Part shown: positions 53,329 through 62,045 of the stretch, piece after piece
How the letters are laid out: each line of letters begins with the position of its first letter
How positions within the stretch are numbered: the first letter of the stretch is position 1
Assembly: GCA_947570615.1 (NCBI GenBank)
Contig: CANOVJ010000005.1
Coordinates: 1-64,000, forward strand
Direction: 5' to 3'
Source: an uncultured Lachnospiraceae bacterium
Lineage (GTDB): Bacteria; Bacillota; Clostridia; Lachnospirales; Lachnospiraceae
DNA: 64,000 bases
Program-made: the position numbers and the translations under genes
The notes under the pieces: generated by a model
The model's input: only the letters and a program-made list of their open reading frames with translations
What the model was told of the DNA's origin: nothing
The model's database searches: none

Positions 53329-54495
53329 ATGACAATACGCAGATGGATTTTACTGGATTTATGGGTTCTGTCCCTGGCGGCGATCAGCTTTTACGGCGGC
53401 GCTGTGAGCTATGGTATCTTCTGGGGAATCACGCTGATTCCCGTAACCTCCCTGCTCTACCTGGCATTCGTCTACTTCAGTCTGCGGATTTTACAGCAGA
53501 TCGAGAGCCGGGATATGGTCTGCGGACAGCCCATGCCCTATTTTTTTGTACTGCAAAACGACGGTCTGTGCGTATTCGCAGGCGTAAGCGTCAACCTGTT
53601 TTCCTCCTTCTCCTGCGTGGAGGATCTTCCGGGGGATACGGAGTATGAGCTTTTGCCAGGCGATAAGGTTTCCTTTGAGACGAGACTGACCTGCAAATAC
53701 CGGGGCGAATACGAGGTGGGCGTAAAGGAAATCGTCATGACGGATTTTCTGCGGATCTTCCGGATCCGATACCGGATTCCCGGCACCATCAAGGCGCTGG
53801 TGATGCCGAAAATCACCCGCCTTGAGAGACTGCACAGCATAGAGGACATAAGCGGCCTGCCCCGCAGGGAATCCCGCAAAAGCCCTGCGGAGCCGGATAT
53901 TCTCACAAGGGATTATTTTCCGGGGGATCCCCTGAAACAGATCCACTGGAAGTCCACAGCAAGGGAGCAGAAGCTGAAGATAAGAAACCGGACGGGAGAG
54001 GAAAAACAGGGCGTCTGCCTGCTCTGGGACACCAGGCGCTACAGCTCAAAGCCGGGAGACTATCTTCCCGTTGAAAGCCGGATCCTGGAGGTCTGCCTCG
54101 CCCTGGGGATGTTTCTGGCAGAAAGGAATATCCCCTTCGACGCATATTACGGGCAAAAGGGAATCGTCTCCTCCCATGTGTCTTCTCTGCGGGATTTCGA
54201 CGGCTTCTACCGTCAGGTATCAGACATCCATTTTGACCGTGAGGAGGATTTTGGCCGGACCCTTCCTGAAGTCCTGGAAAGGGGAGTTCTTTTTGAGAGC
54301 GGCGTGATCTTCTGCGTCCTTCACCGGATGGACGGGACACTTTCGGAGCTGGCTGAACGGCTGGAACGGGCCGGAAGTCTGGTGGTTCTCTATCTTGTCA
54401 CCGATGAGAATGCGGACGATTACATCCGGCAGGGCAGCGAACGAGTGCGGATCATCGGGGTTCCTCTGGACGCCGTCCTGGAAGGGAGACTGTGA
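53329..54495 (+). CDS. DUF58 domain protein
   Basis: A 388-aa protein. Two membrane helices lie near the N terminus (AISFYGGAVSYGIFW and VTSLLYLAFVYFS region). The DUF58 core has RDYFPGDPLKQIHWKSTARE, then a vWA-like region (VCLLWDTRRYSS). Its TGA overlaps the next ATG (TGATG), so it is translationally coupled to the transglutaminase gene. Confidence 0.88.
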   Translation: MTIRRWILLDLWVLSLAAISFYGGAVSYGIFWGITLIPVTSLLYLAFVYFSLRILQQIESRDMVCGQPMPYFFVLQNDGLCVFAGVSVNLFSSFSCVEDLPGDTEYELLPGDKVSFETRLTCKYRGEYEVGVKEIVMTDFLRIFRIRYRIPGTIKALVMPKITRLERLHSIEDISGLPRRESRKSPAEPDILTRDYFPGDPLKQIHWKSTAREQKLKIRNRTGEEKQGVCLLWDTRRYSSKPGDYLPVESRILEVCLALGMFLAERNIPFDAYYGQKGIVSSHVSSLRDFDGFYRQVSDIHFDREEDFGRTLPEVLERGVLFESGVIFCVLHRMDGTLSELAERLERAGSLVVLYLVTDENADDYIRQGSERVRIIGVPLDAVLEGRL

Positions 54496-56831
54496 TGGAT
54501 ACGCTTTTTAACCCAGATAAAAAAATTCTCTGGCGTATGGCCAATGCGATTCTCCTGACAGGGATCTGTCTTTCCTGCGCCGGGAGGTTTCTCAGAATTC
54601 CCACTCTGGCGCCGGTCCACGTGCTCACGTCCCTGGCTGTGGTTTTGGTGCTGACATTTTTAAGCAGCATGACCGCGCGCGGGCGTCTCCTTGTCCTCAC
54701 AGGAACGCTCCTGCTCATTTTCGGGGCCATGTCTGCCGTCGGACTTAAAAACTGTGTTTCCTTTTTCCTCTCTTATTTTCACTGGCTTGGGGGAGCTCCC
54801 CTCCCGGCCGGCCAGTCGGCGGCCGGCTTCGAGCTGATCCAGGCGATCCTGTCCGCCCTGTCCTGTTATCTTCTTCAGATCCTCATGGAAAAGGATTTCC
54901 GTCTCAAAACAGCAAAACTGGCCGTTCTGATCTCGATCCTTCTGTACTGCCTCTTTGCCCGGAAAGCGCTCTCCAGGATAAGCGTAGCCCTGATCCTGTG
55001 CCAGGGGGCTTTTATCCTTTCCGAATGGACCCAGCTACGCTGGAAAAAGGAGAAAAGCGGAAGTCTTTCGGCCTACATGCTCTGGCTCATCCCCTTTCTG
55101 GGAATCTATTTTCTGCTGATGCTGCTGCCCGCCGCGCCGAACGAGCCCTATGACTGGCAGATCGTAAAAAACGCTTACCGCCAGATCCGGGAATCCTTCC
55201 TGAAATTTTCCTATAACTTTTCAGGCTTTGGAGGGGACGACTACGACCTGACCTTAAGCGGATTTTCCGCAAGGGGGGAGCTGAGCGGAGAATCGGTGGA
55301 AACCAGCCGGGAGATCATGACGGTAAAGAGCGCAAAAAGGCTGGCCGCCAATCTTTATCTCACCGGAAAGGCCTACGACAGCTTCGACGGAAAAGAATGG
55401 ACTGCTGCCAACACGGCTCCGTCCAATAGCCATTATCTGGATACCATCGAAACCCTGCATACGCTGGAGCGCTACGACGGGGATTATCTGAGCGACTATC
55501 TCTATCAGGCGGACATCACCATAAATTACCGTTATTTCCGCTCGGAGTTTCTCTTTGCTCCCCTGAAAACCCTGTCCCTGAAGCAGAACTCCTCAAACCT
55601 GGCCTTTCAGGAATCCGGCGCAGGCCTTTCCTTTGACAGACGGAAAGGCTACGGAACGGAATATAAGGCTTCCTTCTATCAGCTCAATGCGGGGGATGCG
55701 CTCTTTGAAGAATTTTTAGATCAGGCGGAGTATTACCCGCAGGAGGAAATCCCGGAGGGGCTCTTTCGGATGCTGCGGGAGCGAACCGGCGTCAGCCTTG
55801 ATATGGATGATCTGTCCGCCTACCGTCAGACGGTTTGGGACTGTTATACAGAGGAAGTGGCGCTCTCACCAGAGGCCCGGGCATATCTTACGGAAATCAC
55901 AGCCGGATGCCGCACACAGGCCCAGCGGCTTCGGGCTATCGAGCGGGAGCTCTCCACCTTCACCTATACCCGCAGCCCCGGAAGCCTGCCGGAGCAGATT
56001 CATAACGCCGCAGGATTTCTGGACTATTTCCTGCTGGAAAAGAAGGAAGGCTACTGCAACCACTTTGCCACGGCCTTCGTACTCCTGGCAAGAGCCCAGG
56101 GACTTCCCGCCCGCTTCGTCCAGGGCTTCTGTGTCCCCATAAAGGGAAAGACACAGGCAGACGTCTATTCCGGCATGGCCCACGCCTGGCCGGAGGTCTA
56201 CTTCGAGGGAATCGGCTGGATCCCCTTTGAGCCCACCCCCGGATACTCGGAAATACGATACGCCTCCTGGGCACCTCGAAACAGAGACGCAGGATCTGCC
56301 TCCAGCCTTCCGGCCCCCTCGCCCCTGCCGGAAAAGGAGCGGGATTCGCTTCGCGCCTCCCTTCTGAAGGAGACTGAGGCCCCGCCGGAATCCGAAGGTT
56401 CCTCCGGAGAGAATTCCTTCAGACAGATTCTGCGCACCCTGCTTCTGGCCCTTTTGTCGATTCTGGGCGCGGGCGTCCTGCTTCTTTTCCTGAGCGGTCT
56501 GGTGAGCCGCCGCCGTTACCGGAAAATGCCCCCGTCCCTGAAATTCAAGGCGCTGGTTGCCGCAAATCTGCGGATTCTATCGCTTCTGGGATATAAGAGG
56601 AAAAAAACGGAGACACTGGCGGAATTTAAAGACCGCGTACTGCCTTCCCTTCCTGAAAAGGAGAATCTGGCGTTTCTGAACAGCTATGAGGATTTTCTGT
56701 ACGGGGAGCAGGAAATAACTCTCCTTATCCTGGAGGATACCGCGAACGCGCGGGGACGTCTTATGCGGCTTTTGAAGCAGAAAAAACGGTGGACATATCT
56801 CTTTTTCAGGATGATCACTGTGGGGAGGTAA
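54495..56831 (+). CDS. Transglutaminase-like membrane protein (TgpA-like)
   Basis: A 778-aa protein. Several N-terminal helices (residues 15-210), then an extracellular transglutaminase-core domain around 475-590. The Cys is in EGYCNHFATAFVLLARAQG, the His in HAWPEVYFEG and the third position in GIGWIPFEPTPGYSE (cited apart). A C-terminal helix near 640-665 precedes a cytoplasmic tail. It is the third member of the MoxR-DUF58-TGc module, a system of cysteine-protease fold found in many bacteria. Role unknown. Confidence 0.88.
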   Translation: MDTLFNPDKKILWRMANAILLTGICLSCAGRFLRIPTLAPVHVLTSLAVVLVLTFLSSMTARGRLLVLTGTLLLIFGAMSAVGLKNCVSFFLSYFHWLGGAPLPAGQSAAGFELIQAILSALSCYLLQILMEKDFRLKTAKLAVLISILLYCLFARKALSRISVALILCQGAFILSEWTQLRWKKEKSGSLSAYMLWLIPFLGIYFLLMLLPAAPNEPYDWQIVKNAYRQIRESFLKFSYNFSGFGGDDYDLTLSGFSARGELSGESVETSREIMTVKSAKRLAANLYLTGKAYDSFDGKEWTAANTAPSNSHYLDTIETLHTLERYDGDYLSDYLYQADITINYRYFRSEFLFAPLKTLSLKQNSSNLAFQESGAGLSFDRRKGYGTEYKASFYQLNAGDALFEEFLDQAEYYPQEEIPEGLFRMLRERTGVSLDMDDLSAYRQTVWDCYTEEVALSPEARAYLTEITAGCRTQAQRLRAIERELSTFTYTRSPGSLPEQIHNAAGFLDYFLLEKKEGYCNHFATAFVLLARAQGLPARFVQGFCVPIKGKTQADVYSGMAHAWPEVYFEGIGWIPFEPTPGYSEIRYASWAPRNRDAGSASSLPAPSPLPEKERDSLRASLLKETEAPPESEGSSGENSFRQILRTLLLALLSILGAGVLLLFLSGLVSRRRYRKMPPSLKFKALVAANLRILSLLGYKRKKTETLAEFKDRVLPSLPEKENLAFLNSYEDFLYGEQEITLLILEDTANARGRLMRLLKQKKRWTYLFFRMITVGR

Positions 56832-56870
56832 CGCGGGCTTCATCAAAATGCTTTTTTAACGCTTTATGTC

Positions 56871-56899
56871 TTGCAAACAATAATCACTTCTTATATGAT
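56871..56899 (+). promoter_or_regulatory. Sigma-A-type promoter of the purine pair
   Basis: TTGCAA (56871-56876), 17-nt spacer, TATGAT (56894-56899), 23 nt before the ATG at 56923. No PurR-type box was recognised. Confidence 0.75.
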
Positions 56900-56922
56900 T
56901 AAGAAAAAAGGAGGGACAGGAA

Positions 56923-57636
56923 ATGAAGTTATTATCGCTCGCCAGAGAGCTCTCAGAGAACGCCTATCCGGGCAGGGGGATTGTGATCGGAAAATCCGCC
57001 GACGCCAGAGCGGCCGTGATCGCTTACTTTATCATGGGCAGAAGCACCAACAGCCGCAACCGCGTCTTTGTGACGGAAGGGGACGGAATCAGGACCCAGT
57101 GCCACGATCCGGCCAAAATGCAGGATCCAAGTCTTGTCATCTATGCGCCTGTGCGAGTGCTCGGGCACAGAACCATCGTAACCAACGGGGATCAGACCGA
57201 CACCATCTACGACGGACTTAAAGGTGGGCTGACCTTTGAACAGGCGCTGCGCAGCCGTGAATTTGAACCGGACGGGCCCAACTACACTCCCAGGATCTCA
57301 GGGCTGGTCTCTGTAGCGGACGGTAATTTCAATTATTTTCTGTCCATCTTAAAGAGCAATAACGGAAATCCCGACGCATGCCACAGATTTACCTTTTCCT
57401 ATGAGAATCCTGCTGCCGGACAGGGACATTTTATCCACACCTACATGCACGATGGCAATCCCCTCCCCAGCTTCCAGGGAGAGCCCAAACCGGTGGAATT
57501 ATCCGGCTCCATCGACGAATTTACAGGGCAGCTCTGGGAAAGCCTGAACGAGGAGAATAAGGTATCGCTGTTCGTGAGATATATCTATCTGTCGGACAGA
57601 AGCTTTGAGACAAGGATCATGAATAAAAATCAATAG
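56923..57636 (+). CDS. purO: IMP cyclohydrolase, PurO type
   Basis: A 237-aa protein matching the IMP cyclohydrolase family first known from archaea (closes the last ring to form IMP from FAICAR). Family marks: AYPGRGIVIGKSADARAAVIAYFIMGRS (start region, cited partly), TEGDGIRTQCHDPAKM, NGDQTDTI and GPNYTPRISG. It is not the bacterial PurH N-terminal domain. GGAGG RBS. Its partner, a separate AICAR formyltransferase, starts 48 nt downstream. Confidence 0.88.
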   Translation: MKLLSLARELSENAYPGRGIVIGKSADARAAVIAYFIMGRSTNSRNRVFVTEGDGIRTQCHDPAKMQDPSLVIYAPVRVLGHRTIVTNGDQTDTIYDGLKGGLTFEQALRSREFEPDGPNYTPRISGLVSVADGNFNYFLSILKSNNGNPDACHRFTFSYENPAAGQGHFIHTYMHDGNPLPSFQGEPKPVELSGSIDEFTGQLWESLNEENKVSLFVRYIYLSDRSFETRIMNKNQ

Positions 57637-57684
57637 CCACGCAAAAACAGTCGCGCGCCGCCAAAGACGCGGCATGGAGGTACT

Positions 57685-58863
57685 ATGAACGAAATTCAAC
57701 TGAAATACGGATGCAACCCCAACCAGAAGCCTTCCCGGATCTTCATGGGGAACGGCGGGGAGCTTCCCGTGACCGTCCTGAACGGAAAACCGGGCTATAT
57801 CAACTTTCTGGACGCCTTTAACGGATGGCAGCTTGTAAAGGAGTTAAAAAAGGCCACAGGGCTTCCTGCCGCCACCTCCTTCAAGCATGTTTCCCCTGCC
57901 GGGGCCGCGGTGGGCCTTCCCCTGACGCCGACTCTGGCGAAGATCTACTGGGTGGACGACCTGGGAGATCTCTCCCCTCTGGCCTGCGCCTACGCAAGAG
58001 CCAGAGGCGCGGACCGGATGTCCTCCTTCGGGGATTTCATCGCCCTGTCGGATGTGTGCGATGAGGATACCGCCAGGCTGATTAAGAGAGAGGTTTCCGA
58101 CGGCGTGATCGCGCCGGGCTACACCGATCAGGCATTGGAGCTTTTAAAGGCCAAGAAAAAGGGAAATTATAATGTCATCCGGATCGATCCCTCCTATGAG
58201 CCCGCCCCCATCGAACGCAAGCAGGTGTATGGCATTACTTTTGAACAGGGGAGAAACGAGCTGGACATCGACCAGGATCTGCTCTCCCATATCGTAACAC
58301 AGAATAAGGACATTCCAAAATCCGCCCTGATCGATATGAAGATCGCCCTGATCACTCTGAAATACACCCAGTCCAATTCCGTCTGCTATGTGAAGGAGGG
58401 ACAGGCCATCGGCATCGGCGCGGGGCAGCAGTCCCGGATCCACTGCACCCGGCTGGCAGGCCAGAAGGCCGACAACTGGTATCTGCGCCAGGCCCCCCAG
58501 GTGCTGGATCTCCAGTTTGTGGACAGCCTGGGACGGGCCGACAGAGACAACGCCATCGACGTCTACATCGGGGACGAGTATGACGATGTTCTGCGGGAGG
58601 GCGAGTGGCAGCAGCGCTTTAAGGTGAAGCCTCCCGTCTTTACCAGAGAAGAAAAAAGGGCGTGGCTCGACGGCAATCAGAATGTGACCCTCGGCTCCGA
58701 CGCGTTCTTTCCCTTCTCCGACAACATCGAGAGAGCCCACAAGAGCGGCGTGAAATATATCGCCCAGCCCGGCGGCTCCGTCCGGGACGATCTGGTGATC
58801 GATTGCTGCGATAAGTATCAGATGGTGATGGCGTTTACGGGGATCCGGCTGTTTCATCATTAA
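57685..58863 (+). CDS. Stand-alone AICAR formyltransferase (PurH C-terminal domain homologue)
   Basis: A 392-aa protein that formylates AICAR using 10-formyl-THF. It contains the catalytic Lys-His of SFKHVSPAGAAVG near residue 70, LKYTQSNSV, GIGAGQQSRIHC and DAFFPFSDNIERA. It has only the transformylase half of usual PurH, and the cyclohydrolase is supplied by the PurO-like neighbour. This split form is known as a lineage-specific variant; which Clostridia carry it I cannot check. Confidence 0.93.
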   Translation: MNEIQLKYGCNPNQKPSRIFMGNGGELPVTVLNGKPGYINFLDAFNGWQLVKELKKATGLPAATSFKHVSPAGAAVGLPLTPTLAKIYWVDDLGDLSPLACAYARARGADRMSSFGDFIALSDVCDEDTARLIKREVSDGVIAPGYTDQALELLKAKKKGNYNVIRIDPSYEPAPIERKQVYGITFEQGRNELDIDQDLLSHIVTQNKDIPKSALIDMKIALITLKYTQSNSVCYVKEGQAIGIGAGQQSRIHCTRLAGQKADNWYLRQAPQVLDLQFVDSLGRADRDNAIDVYIGDEYDDVLREGEWQQRFKVKPPVFTREEKRAWLDGNQNVTLGSDAFFPFSDNIERAHKSGVKYIAQPGGSVRDDLVIDCCDKYQMVMAFTGIRLFHH

Positions 58864-58910
58864 ACCACAGGGTGATTATACATTTGCAGAGCAGGAGATG
58901 AATACTGTCT

Positions 58911-59956
58911 ATGGCAAAGGTGATTGGTATTGGAAATCAGGACTTTGAAAAAATCAGAATGAACGACAGCTTCTATGTGGATAAAACAGATTTTATCCGT
59001 CAGTGGTGGGAGTCTGCCGACGATGTGACCCTGATCACCCGTCCGGGACGGTTTGGAAAAACTCTGAACATGAGTATGGTTGAGAAGTTTTTCTCCGTGG
59101 AGTATGCCGGAAGAGGGGATCTGAGGGGCTGAACATCTGGAAGGATGAAAAATACCGTAATCTGCAGGGGACATATCCCGTTATATCGATCAGCTTTGCC
59201 AGTATAAAGGAGACAAATTACGTTTCTGCCCGCAGGAAAATCTGCCAGCTTCTGGTAGATGAATATGTCAGACACAATTATTTACTTAAACAGGATTGCC
59301 TGGCAGAGCCTGAAAAGGACTCCTTTCTCAGGAAAACCATCGACATGGACGATGTGGACGCCACGCTGGCCATCCAACAGCTTTCTCTTTATCTGTCCCG
59401 CTTTTATGGAAAAAGGACGATCCTTCTTCTGGACGAATACGATACGCCCATGCAGGAGGCTTATGTAAACGGGTACTGGAGAGGGCCATCATGACAGGAA
59501 TCACAAGGGTCAGTAAGGAATCTATCTTTACGGAAACAGCTTGTGAAGGACTGGTATGACGGCTTTTCCTTCGGAGAAAAAAAGGACATCTATAATCCCT
59601 GGTCCGTCATCAATTTCCTCAACAAAAAGAAAGCGGACGCTTACTGGGCAAATACCAGCTCCAACAGCCTTGCAGGAACACTGATCCGGGAGGGAAGCCC
59701 CGATGTTAAGAAAACCTTTGAACGTCTGATGCGGGGCGAAAGCTTTTGTGTGGAGCTGGACGAACAGATCGTCTATGATCAGTTAAATGACGACGAACAG
59801 GCAATCTGGAGCCTTTTGCTGGCCAGCGGCTATCTGAAGGTAAAGAGTTTTAACGCTTATATGACCGATTTTGGGCAGTGGAAAAAGGAATACGAACTGG
59901 AGCTGACCAATTTTGAAGTGAAAGTGATGTTTCAGAAAATGATACGGAAATGGGAA
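58911..59956 (+). pseudogene. Decayed AAA-ATPase-like / PD-(D/E)XK nuclease-family protein
   Basis: N-terminal piece 58911-59132 has the P-loop RPGRFGKT and then hits a frameshift at GDL-RG, where GDLFEGLNIW is expected; a small deletion (perhaps 4 nt) fits. A second frame (about 59119-59494) continues LNIWKDEKYR... ILLLDEYDTPMQEAYVNGYW (Walker B). Then a fragment ERAIMTGITRVSKESIF is joined to KDWYDGFSFG with about 25 and 45 codons missing. The rest continues to about 59956 (MIRKWE). The C-terminal PD-(D/E)XK domain that usually follows is missing. Family resembles PF09820/PF08011 proteins, common in multiple copies in gut anaerobes. Confidence 0.88.
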
Positions 59957-60007
59957 AGTGCTGATCGCCGGCGCGCCCAAAACACCCAGAACCGAAAGGA
60001 ACAACCC

Positions 60008-60205
60008 ATGACCCACCCGGAAGATATCATTCAAATGCTCGACTCCATGACCAGCTCAGGAGTCAGCCGCATAAAAGTAGAGACAGCCGATTCCCTGGAG
60101 GAGGGCTGCGCCCAAAAATCTTATCATCACGGAAGATGCGACGTGGGAAGCCCCTTTGCCACGGGAAAGCTCTTTGATCTGGAGGAGCAGGAAAACGATG
60201 ATTGA
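60008..60205 (+). CDS. 65-aa acidic small protein
   Basis: Reads MTHPEDIIQMLDSMTSSGVS and ends FDLEEQENDD, with a SYHHGRCDVGSPFATGKLFD segment that looks conserved. AAAGGA lies 7 nt upstream of the ATG. It is in the same frame as the pseudogene tail, but the composition changes at this point, so I call it a separate gene. It lacks a recognised domain; a single Cys and two His suggest possible metal binding. Function unknown. Confidence 0.6.
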   Translation: MTHPEDIIQMLDSMTSSGVSRIKVETADSLEEGCAQKSYHHGRCDVGSPFATGKLFDLEEQENDD

Positions 60206-60309
60206 ATCAGCGCTTCCTCAGAAATTTTTAAGATGCATAAATTCCTTAAATGTAGTATAGTAAAAATGGGATTTTTAACAAATTATATTACAGATAAGGA
60301 GAATGTGAA

Positions 60310-61194
60310 ATGGCCTTTTGTATTATTACCGATTCTGCTTCCGATGTTCCGGAACATGTGATAAAAGAATACAATTTACATGTGATACCCACGCCTGTTA
60401 CCATAGAAGGAAAAGATTATTTCGACGGGGAGACCATCTTCCCGGATGATTTTTACAGAATACAGGCTGAGGGCAAAGATATCACCACCTATCATGTCAG
60501 TCAGTATATGTTTCACGAGCATTTCCTCCCCTTCGCCCAGCGTGGGGACGAGGTGCTTTATCTTTGCTTCTCCACAGGCATTGCCGGAACCTACAACGCC
60601 GCAAAGCTGGCCTTTGAGGAAGTCCTGGAGGAATACCCCGATTTTAAACTTACCATAATCGATACGAAATGCGCCTCCCTGGGCTACGGCCTGGTCGCGG
60701 AGCGGCTCCTTCACATGCAGCGAAACGGCGCGCCCGCAGAGCTTCTGATCGAGGCGGCCCACTTCTTCTGCGAGCACATGGAGCATGCGGTTACCGTTTC
60801 GGAGCTGGACTATCTCTTTAAGGGCGGAAGGCTCACCAGAACCTCCTTCCTTGCGGGCACCGTGCTGGATATCAAGCCCATCATCATCGTGGATGAAAAC
60901 GGATCCCTGAAGGCCGTGGAAAAGACCCGGGGCTGGAAGAGAGCCCAGAAAAGAATTCTGGACATGGTAGGGGAAAAGGGAAAGAATCTGGAAAGCCAGG
61001 TGATCGGCGCCTGCTACGGAATGGACAGGGAGGCCTTCGACTTTCTCAAAAGCGAGCTCATAAACAGATACCATGTAAAGGGGATCCTGGAGGGCCGGGT
61101 GGGGTGTGCCATCGGCGCACACACAGGCCCCAGCATTCTGGGAATCGTATTCTTAAACGAGACGGAAGGTAAATTCGACGAATATCTGAAATAA
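60310..61194 (+). CDS. DegV family fatty-acid-binding protein
   Basis: A 294-aa DegV protein. The N-terminal EDD domain has TDSASDVPEHV and the fatty-acid head-group site STGIAGTYNAAKLA; ELDYLFKGGRLTR follows, with SFLAGTVLDIKPII. These act as fatty-acid-binding subunits delivering substrate to FakA kinases; FakA is not seen here. Length normal. RBS AAGGAG. Confidence 0.94.
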   Translation: MAFCIITDSASDVPEHVIKEYNLHVIPTPVTIEGKDYFDGETIFPDDFYRIQAEGKDITTYHVSQYMFHEHFLPFAQRGDEVLYLCFSTGIAGTYNAAKLAFEEVLEEYPDFKLTIIDTKCASLGYGLVAERLLHMQRNGAPAELLIEAAHFFCEHMEHAVTVSELDYLFKGGRLTRTSFLAGTVLDIKPIIIVDENGSLKAVEKTRGWKRAQKRILDMVGEKGKNLESQVIGACYGMDREAFDFLKSELINRYHVKGILEGRVGCAIGAHTGPSILGIVFLNETEGKFDEYLK

Positions 61195-61217
61195 GCTCTT
61201 CGAGCTTCGAAAGGAGC

Positions 61218-61964
61218 ATGGCTGTCATTATGCTTGAGGTCAGAAATCTTGTATTCCATCCCCTTGAAAACGGTTTGGAAATCAGTATCATAGAAAACAT
61301 AAGCTTTACGGTGGAGCAGGGAGAGATGCTGGTGATCACCGGCCCCAACGGGGGCGGAAAGTCCACGGTGGCAAGGCTTCTTATGGGGATCGAGACCCCG
61401 GACAGCGGAGAGATCCTGCTCGACGGGGTGGATATCACCGGCTGGAGCATCGCCCAGAGAGCCAACGCAGGGATAGGCTTTGCTTTTCAGCAGCCTCCCA
61501 GATTTAAGGGTATGACAGTGAAAAGGCTTCTCTCCATCGCCGCCGGCTGTGAACTGCCGGAAAGCAGATGCTGCGATTACTTAAGCGCCGTAGGATTATG
61601 CGCCAGGGAATATCTGGACCGGGAGGTGGATAATACCCTCTCCGGCGGGGAAATGAAGCGGCTGGAGATTGCAACGGTCCTTGCCAGGCCCCATAAGCTT
61701 TGTATTTTTGACGAACCGGAGGCCGGGATCGATCTCTGGAGCTTTTCCATGCTGGTGGATCAGTTCAGAAGGCTTCACGCGGAAAAAAAACAAAGCCTGA
61801 TCCTTATCTCCCATCAGGAAAAAATCATACAGATGGCAGACCGGATCATGGTCATCCGGGACGGAAGGGTGGCTGCCCTGGGCCCCGGAGACGAGGTTCT
61901 CCCGCAGCTTTTAGGCGGTGAAAAGGACTGCGGCTGCACAGCAAATTCACCCTGCCGGGCATAA
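61218..61964 (+). CDS. SufC-like ABC ATPase of a minimal Fe-S assembly pair
   Basis: A 248-aa ABC ATPase. Walker A is GPNGGGKSTV, the signature is LSGGEMKRLEI and Walker B is FDEPEAGID. The C-terminal tail has CGCTANSPC, absent from standard SufC. It pairs with the SufB/D-like gene 81 nt downstream; together they resemble the two-component SmsCB/SUF-like minimal system. The start is ambiguous: AAAGGAG lies 1 nt before ATG 61218 and 13 nt before ATG 61230. Confidence 0.88.
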   Translation: MAVIMLEVRNLVFHPLENGLEISIIENISFTVEQGEMLVITGPNGGGKSTVARLLMGIETPDSGEILLDGVDITGWSIAQRANAGIGFAFQQPPRFKGMTVKRLLSIAAGCELPESRCCDYLSAVGLCAREYLDREVDNTLSGGEMKRLEIATVLARPHKLCIFDEPEAGIDLWSFSMLVDQFRRLHAEKKQSLILISHQEKIIQMADRIMVIRDGRVAALGPGDEVLPQLLGGEKDCGCTANSPCRA

Positions 61965-62021
61965 ACCCTTTCAGGCATAAACCCGGTTGGCTATAAAACC
62001 TGTTGGGCATATAAATAAGAC
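61958..62021 (+). repeat. Four imperfect 16-bp tandem repeats
   Basis: Units at 61958, 61974, 61990 and 62006: GGCATAAACCCTTTCA, GGCATAAACCCGGTTG, GCTATAAAACCTGTTG, GGCATATAAATAAGAC. The first unit contains the stop codon of the SufC-like gene. It fills most of the gap before the SufB-like gene. Confidence 0.8.
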
Positions 62022-62045
62022 TTTCAGACAGAAAGGAAGAAAACA

